A stretch of DNA of 64,000 nucleotides from Rachicladosporium sp. CCFEE 5018 (taxonomy: Eukaryota; Ascomycota; Dothideomycetes; Cladosporiales; Cladosporiaceae): positions 542,104 through 606,103 of the forward strand of contig KZ111143.1 in NCBI GenBank assembly GCA_002077045.2, given 5' to 3'. Position numbers and translations under genes: made by a program. The stretch's first letter is position 1. The number at the start of each line of letters is the position of its first letter. Positions 61,370-64,000 of this stretch are shown one piece after another. The notes beneath the pieces were generated by a model that saw nothing but the letters and a program-made list of their open reading frames with translations, was not told where the DNA came from and did no database searches.

Positions 61370-62016
61370 GATAGCTGTGAATATATAGCTACCTCGCGAT
61401 ACTCCACCTCATAAACATTGAGCTCATTGACATTGTGTGCTCCAAGATCTACAGAACGCGCCGGATGACGCGTTGGGAGGCGCGTGGTGACAAGTCATGA
61501 TGCAAGAGCTGCACGGTAGAGGGTACAGGATGTCTTGAACGTGCTCGAGAGCGGCTAGCACTGCGAAATGCTCCCGTGTACCTGGACGGAGGTCCGTCCG
61601 GGTGGTGGATGCTGTTGCGATGGTCGATGGAGCGGGATCAGAGATGCCCGGAAGCCGTAGGGACGAGTTGCGCCACTGAGTCTGACCTGGCTTGGCGTGC
61701 TCGATTCGCGATGTTTGCATGGTACTGCGAGCTTGAGCTGTGCGTGAAACTGTTTGCTTGGAAAAGGTGCAACAGAATGATTGAACGGAGAGGGTGTGAT
61801 TGCAAAGCATACTGCCGGATGAATGCCACGCGATGTGACGAAATGCATTGACGTGATGGAGGGGTATGGCCAAAAGTACGGCGATAGCAACGGACATAAG
61901 ATAGTTGCTCAATGGAAGATATTGATCATACCGACACTCGCGTCTAGTCTTCGAACCAACCTCCCATTCTCTCAAGCAATCTCAATCCGCACGAACAATC
62001 TCTTAGCTCACCCAAG
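61370..62016. other. Divergent spacer between the BLI-3-like gene and the aldo-keto reductase
   Basis: About 650 bp. A 183-residue minus-strand frame (61975-61424) has random-looking composition and overlaps a plus-strand frame; it is not considered a gene. The CT-rich stretch before 62017 is a typical fungal core promoter. Confidence 0.5.
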
Positions 62017-63098
62017 ATGGCTTCAAAGTACCCCCAGCGCAAGATCGGCGACGACTCTGTCTCGGCCCAAGGTCTAGGATGCATGGGCATGAGCTTCGCC
62101 TACACCAGCTACGGTGGCTTCGATGACAAGGAGAGTCTTGAAGTGCTTACGAAAGCTGCCGACTTGGGCATCACCTTCTGGGACACCTCAGGTACGTTCA
62201 GCAGAAGTCGAAGGGTCCACATGCGCTGACCCGCCCAGACATCTATGGTCCGCACACTAACGAGAAGCTCATTGGCAAGTGGTTCAAAGAGACGGGTCGC
62301 AGATCCGAAATATTCTTAGCATCCAAATTTGCCAACGTGGTGGAGAACGGGAAGATAGTAGGAGTTCGTGGTGACAAGGAGTATGTAAAGCAGGCTTGCA
62401 AGGACAGTTTGGAGCGACTTGGTGTCGATCACATCGATCTGTATTACCAGCATCGCGTGGACGATCAGACGCCGATCGAAGAGACCGTACAAGCGATGGC
62501 AGACTTGAAGAACGAAGGGAAGATCAGATACTTAGGCTTGTCCGAATGCTCTGCGAAGACGCTCCGGAGGGCACACGCAGTGCATCCTATCGCCGCCGCG
62601 CAGATGGAATACTCACCGTTCGCGCTCGAGATCGAATCCGAGCAGACTGACTTCTTGAAGACTGCAAGAGAGCTTGGCGTCAAGATTGTGGCGTACTCGC
62701 CTCTTGGTCGTGGGATCGTGACCAACACAATCAAGTCCCGCGATGACTTCGACGAGAAAGACTCGCGCAAGAATCACCCTCGATTCTCAGAAGAACACTT
62801 CGCAGACAACCTGAAGCTCGTGGAGACTATGGCGGAAGTTGCGAAACAGAAAGGGTGTACGCCGGGACAGTTGGTGCTGGCTTGGGTACTCGCGCAGGGC
62901 GAGGACTTTATTCCGATCCCTGGAACGAAGAGAGAAAAGTACCTGATCGAAAACGCCGACGCTGTGAAAGTCACGTTCAGCAAGCAAGACGAGGCTGATA
63001 TCCGCAAGGCGATCGATAGTGTCGGAGGTTCCAAAGGTCTCCGGTATCCCGAGGCCATGATGGCCAAGTGCTTCGGCGATAGTCCCGAATTGAAGTAG
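62017..63098 (+). CDS. Aldo-keto reductase (AKR13/YakC-like)
   Basis: Exons 62017-62191 and 62239-63098 with a 47-bp intron (GTACGT...CCCAG) give 344 residues. The catalytic tetrad is complete: D56, Y61 (DTSDIYGPHTNEKLIGKW, restored across the intron), K88 (LASKFA) and H130 (DLYYQHRVDDQTPIEET). Later family blocks are GKIRYLGLSECSAKTLRRAH and VAYSPLGRGIV, and the NADPH-binding end IPIPGTKREKYLIENADAV. These enzymes reduce aldehydes and ketones with NADPH in the cytosol; related fungal proteins are annotated as pyridoxine 4-dehydrogenase-like or aldo-keto reductase yakc. The substrate is unknown. No secondary-metabolite genes lie beside it. Confidence 0.93.
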
Positions 63099-64000
63099 AG
63101 AAAAGCGTGCCGCTGTAGACTCCGATATCCACGTGTGCTACTCCACAGGCACAGCTCCAGACTTCTCACATGCATGTCCAGCTGCCGTTGAGCGTGGTTG
63201 CCCAGTCTTGCATTCTGCCATTTGTGTGGAGAACAGGTCCGTTGGGCCAGTCGCATTGCGCGAGTGAAAGTTGGCAAAATCAGCCAAGCATGAAGCATTC
63301 ATGCAATCATAGCGGTTTTGAGGAGCGATATGAACGTCAATCGCGCCAACAGGCACATGTCCTCAAACAGCAACATGCCACGGTTTTTTTCTGATCGAAT
63401 TGAAGTCACAGCCAGTCCATATTATGATGTTATCAGCCGCACCGTTTGGCGTCCAAATTGCAATGATCTCCTCAGCCCTCCGGCGCTAAGGTTGGGCCCG
63501 CCGTTCCTGCATAAGCGAGATTACCTCGTGGAAAGCCAAAACCTTCTATACAGTTGATCACCTCCCAGGGCCCCCGTCTCGTTCAATTTCTGACACTATC
63601 GACAACCTGCGCGTCTAGGAACAGCTGCTTCTCGTGTCTTCACACTCTTTTACCGCACTCCAGTCTAGTGCACCACACTCATTTGAGTCGAGACCACCTT
63701 ACATTCCGTGAGACACTACCACGAGCCAATCGCTATCAACAAACCCTAGCATTCCAGCGCCTTGCCAAACAGCTGCAGTATCACCTGAGACTGTAAGTTA
63801 GCCCTTGGTTCTTCACGAGCGAGCAGCCCCAGACCGTCTACATGAATTGCATGAGCAACAGCACAATGAGTGTGTTGACCGCATTGTACCTCATGGACTC
63901 CGTGATCCTCGCGACGACTTGATCATAACAGCACGAACACAGACTGACACCGCTGGCCGGCAGTATCACGCGCATTACTACTCAAGACATCTATCATCAT
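63099..64000. other. Terminal interval, no gene supported
   Basis: About 900 bp to the window edge. A pyrimidine-rich stretch (about 63600-63800) followed by a GTAAGT at 63793 could belong to the 5' UTR and first intron of a gene beyond the window; this is a guess. Confidence 0.35.

Noticed and set aside
61424..61975. 183-residue minus-strand frame between the BLI-3-like gene and the aldo-keto reductase
   Set aside because: Cys/Ser/His-rich without any recognisable motif, sits in a promoter region and overlaps plus-strand frames.
1..64000. Transposons, CRISPR arrays, viral insertions, rRNA genes or a biosynthetic cluster
   Set aside because: Looked for on both strands; no transposase, reverse transcriptase, terminal repeats, spaced direct repeats, rRNA or backbone synthase (PKS/NRPS) sequence was recognised.

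Overview
This is eukaryotic, filamentous-fungal DNA. Genes carry short GT-AG introns (47-62 bp) with CTGAY-like branch points, and the best-recognised products (MON1, DOP1, APC2, phosphatidylserine synthase, an SPX-RING protein, a P58IPK-type DnaJ, a GH5_12 glycosidase, a BLI-3-like protein) are Ascomycota housekeeping genes. The many small F-box-like/2EXR-type proteins (LPxELRxxIY core) suggest Dothideomycetes, perhaps a Capnodiales/Mycosphaerellales black yeast. That placement is inference.

Assembly structure dominates the window. Two runs of exactly 100 N (16104-16203 and 36540-36639) divide it into three contigs. The end of contig 1 (6506-16103) recurs as the start of contig 2 (16204-25801), and the rest of contig 2 (25854-36539) recurs as the start of contig 3 (36640-47341). 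Only 52 bp of contig 2 (25802-25853) is unique. Contig 2 is therefore best read as an alternate haplotype (or homeolog) contig laid across the contig 1/contig 3 junction, not as two tandem duplications. Genes listed twice here are probably one locus each. Divergence between the copies is mosaic: about 2% in places, no difference seen over about 6.8 kb, and about 10% or more in short blocks.

Contig 1 (1-16103): a 5' part of a secreted GH32 fructosidase gene (-), a degenerate tRNA-Ser(TGA)-like gene with an intron, MON1 (-) head-to-head with DOP1 (+), a gene-poor 3 kb, a Zn2Cys6 transcription factor (+), and an aldose 1-epimerase (+) cut by the gap. Contig 2 (16204-36539): the DOP1 3' end, the same transcription factor, the intact epimerase, two 2EXR-type genes (+), APC2 (-) head-to-head with CHO1 (+), an omega-type GST (-), an SPX-RING protein (-) and the start of an unknown gene (+). 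Contig 3 (36640-64000): the second copies of these, then the full unknown gene, a 2EXR-type gene (-), a DnaJ/TPR ER co-chaperone (-), a GH5_12 beta-glucosidase (+), a run of five 2EXR-type genes including one pseudogene, a BLI-3-like flavin-reductase-fold gene (-) and an aldo-keto reductase (+).

The most unusual content is: (i) the mosaic divergence of the two haplotypes, with allele-specific lesions in contig 3 (lost splice acceptor in CHO1, frameshift in a 2EXR gene); (ii) a Cys-rich module C-x2-C-x7-C-x-C shared by four of the 2EXR-type proteins; and (iii) C-terminal CaaX boxes on two unrelated proteins. No transposon, CRISPR array or secondary-metabolite cluster was recognised.
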